Below are positions 62,969 to 64,000 of a stretch of DNA of 64,000 nucleotides, one piece after another (positions within the stretch are counted from its first letter, which is position 1; every line of letters starts with the position of its first letter). The notes under the pieces are model-generated. The model searched no databases and was not told the origin of the DNA. It worked only from the letters and a program-made list of their open reading frames with translations. The DNA is from Glaciimonas soli (GTDB taxonomy: Bacteria; Pseudomonadota; Gammaproteobacteria; Burkholderiales; Burkholderiaceae_D). A program made the position numbers and the translations under genes. The stretch lies in contig NZ_WINI01000004.1 in assembly GCF_009497155.1 (NCBI RefSeq), positions 124,001 to 188,000 on the forward strand, given 5' to 3'.

Positions 62969-64000
62969 GTGAGTATCAAAGTAGCTAAGCAATTACAGCA
63001 TTTCATCGCTGGCGAATTCATCGCCAGCGAAAAAACATTTAAAAATATTTCACCGGTCGATGGCACCCTGATCGCCGATGTCTGCGAAGCTGATGCAGCC
63101 ACTGTTGATGCCGCAGTGAAGGCTGCCCAAGCCGCACTCAAAGGGCCATGGGGCAAGATGGGTGTACAAGAGCGCGCTGCAGTGCTGCATAAGATCGCCG
63201 ATGGCATACAAGCGCGCTTCGAGGATTTTGTCGCCGCTGAAGTTGCTGATACCGGACGGCCGTTACAGCAGGCACGCACACTCGATATCGCGCGCGGAAT
63301 TGCCAACTTCCGTACCTTTGCCGACCTGGCAAAAACCGCCAATACCGATCTGTTCCAGAGCGATACAGCCGACGGCGCCGGTGCGCTCAATTACACCGTC
63401 CGCAAACCGCTGGGGGTGGTCGGCATCATCTCGCCGTGGAATCTGCCGTTGCTGCTATTCACTTGGAAAGTCGCGCCAGCACTGGCTTGCGGCAATACCG
63501 TCGTCGCCAAGCCATCGGAAGAATCACCGTCTTCGGCCACTCTGCTGGCAGAAGTAATGCGCGATGCAGGTGTTCCGCCCGGCGTATTTAATTTGATCCA
63601 TGGTTTCGGTGGCAATTCTGCTGGCGAATTCCTGACCAAACATCCAGGTATCGACGCCCTCACCTTCACCGGTGAATCAAAAACCGGCAGCACCATCATG
63701 AAAGCAGTCGCTGATGGCATGAAAGAAGTGTCGTTTGAATTGGGCGGGAAGAATGCTGCGGTGGTGTTTGCCGATGCGGATTTCGATGCGGCGGTTGCCG
63801 GTGTAATGCGCTCGTCGTTTACTAATTCAGGTCAAGTCTGTTTGTGCTCAGAGCGGGTTTATGTCGAGCGGGCGATTTTCCCGCGCTTTGTGGCCGTCCT
63901 GAAAGAAAAAACCGAAGCGCTCAAAGTCGGTTATCCCGATGAAGCCAACGTCGACATGGGACCACTGATTTCACACGGCCATCGTGACAAGGTACTGTCT
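62969..64000 (+). CDS. 2-hydroxymuconic semialdehyde dehydrogenase (partial, cut by window end)
   Basis: This is an NAD-dependent aldehyde dehydrogenase whose first 344 codons are in the window. The sequence matches 2-hydroxymuconic (or 2-aminomuconic) semialdehyde dehydrogenases of aromatic meta-cleavage pathways (DmpC/XylG/AmnC type). It has an N-terminal HFIAGEFIASEKTFKNISPV, cofactor-binding GIISPWNLPLLLFTWKVAPA, TGESKTGSTIM, the general base in SFELGGKNAAVVF and the catalytic Cys in NSGQVCLCSERVY. The start is a GTG with AGGGAG eight bases upstream. It is probably the first gene of a catabolic operon that continues beyond the window. Confidence 0.88.
   Translation, partial: MSIKVAKQLQHFIAGEFIASEKTFKNISPVDGTLIADVCEADAATVDAAVKAAQAALKGPWGKMGVQERAAVLHKIADGIQARFEDFVAAEVADTGRPLQQARTLDIARGIANFRTFADLAKTANTDLFQSDTADGAGALNYTVRKPLGVVGIISPWNLPLLLFTWKVAPALACGNTVVAKPSEESPSSATLLAEVMRDAGVPPGVFNLIHGFGGNSAGEFLTKHPGIDALTFTGESKTGSTIMKAVADGMKEVSFELGGKNAAVVFADADFDAAVAGVMRSSFTNSGQVCLCSERVYVERAIFPRFVAVLKEKTEALKVGYPDEANVDMGPLISHGHRDKVLS

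Noticed and set aside
1-64000. tRNA, rRNA, insertion sequences, prophage or origin of replication
   Set aside because: No cloverleaf, rRNA-like stretch, transposase, integrase or DnaA-box cluster was recognised by eye. A tRNA scan was not possible.

Overview
The window looks like chromosomal DNA of a Gram-negative betaproteobacterium, most likely Burkholderiales, family Oxalobacteraceae (Herminiimonas/Janthinobacterium-like). The reasons are a Bug-type (TctC) receptor beside TctD/TctE, a DUF3297 protein, a Gram-negative porin, a CbpA/CbpM pair, a thiopurine methyltransferase, a GbpR-like LysR regulator and moderate GC content. The assignment rests on protein families only. I saw no rRNA, tRNA or CRISPR array and no intact insertion sequence.

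Layout. 0-12 kb is mostly housekeeping and accessory genes: a small membrane protein, DUF3297, a GNAT acetyltransferase, cbpM-cbpA, a solitary ParB-like protein, a TRIC/UPF0126 channel, a class-C beta-lactamase-like serine hydrolase, a LemA / M48 protease pair, a SnoaL-like protein and a YtcJ-like amidohydrolase with an unusual Cys/His-rich tail. 12-29.6 kb is one long leftward capsule locus. Its predicted order of transcription is manC, kpsE, kpsM, kpsT, a GT4 glycosyltransferase, a DUF4214-repeat/TagF-like polymerase, a TagD-like cytidylyltransferase, a DUF4214-WcbI-GSCFA fusion, a GH99-like hydrolase, a small membrane protein, kpsD, a GT4 glycosyltransferase, a single-module KpsC and kpsS. 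Many junctions are ATGA overlaps. The central genes (about 18.5-25 kb) look more AT-rich than the flanks, as is usual for the strain-specific part of a capsule locus. Taken together it predicts an ABC-transporter-exported, Kdo-anchored polysaccharide that contains glycerol phosphate (teichoic-acid-like) and probably a GDP-mannose-derived sugar, decorated by acyl/acetyl transfer.

29.6-33.3 kb holds an AT-rich gene-free stretch and a tightly overlapping three-gene operon (membrane alpha/beta-hydrolase, cytochrome P450, small membrane protein). 33.4-38.4 kb holds a LysE exporter, an M3 peptidase lipoprotein and a porin. Between the last two lie a decayed porin 3' end and a decayed M3 peptidase fragment, which is the scar of an old tandem duplication of a peptidase-porin unit. 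38.5-46.4 kb is a transport-and-sensing module: an Fe(III)/AfuABC-type ABC transporter with two dRS3-like 20-bp repeats between its first two genes, an orphan Bug receptor, and a divergent TctD/TctE two-component system likely to use that receptor as a sensor.

46.6-62 kb is a mix of small units: a triple YbjQ-domain protein, a GNAT acetyltransferase, an acid phosphatase/phospholipase C family enzyme with a clear terminator, a multicopper oxidase, a composite hairpin repeat, an AraC regulator, a CPBP protease, a DoxX-like protein, a TPMT-SnoaL fusion, a VOC protein, a LysE exporter, an MscS channel and a LytS/LytTR pair. The window ends in a GbpR-like LysR regulator followed by the start of an aromatic meta-cleavage gene set (2-hydroxymuconic semialdehyde dehydrogenase, cut by the window edge).
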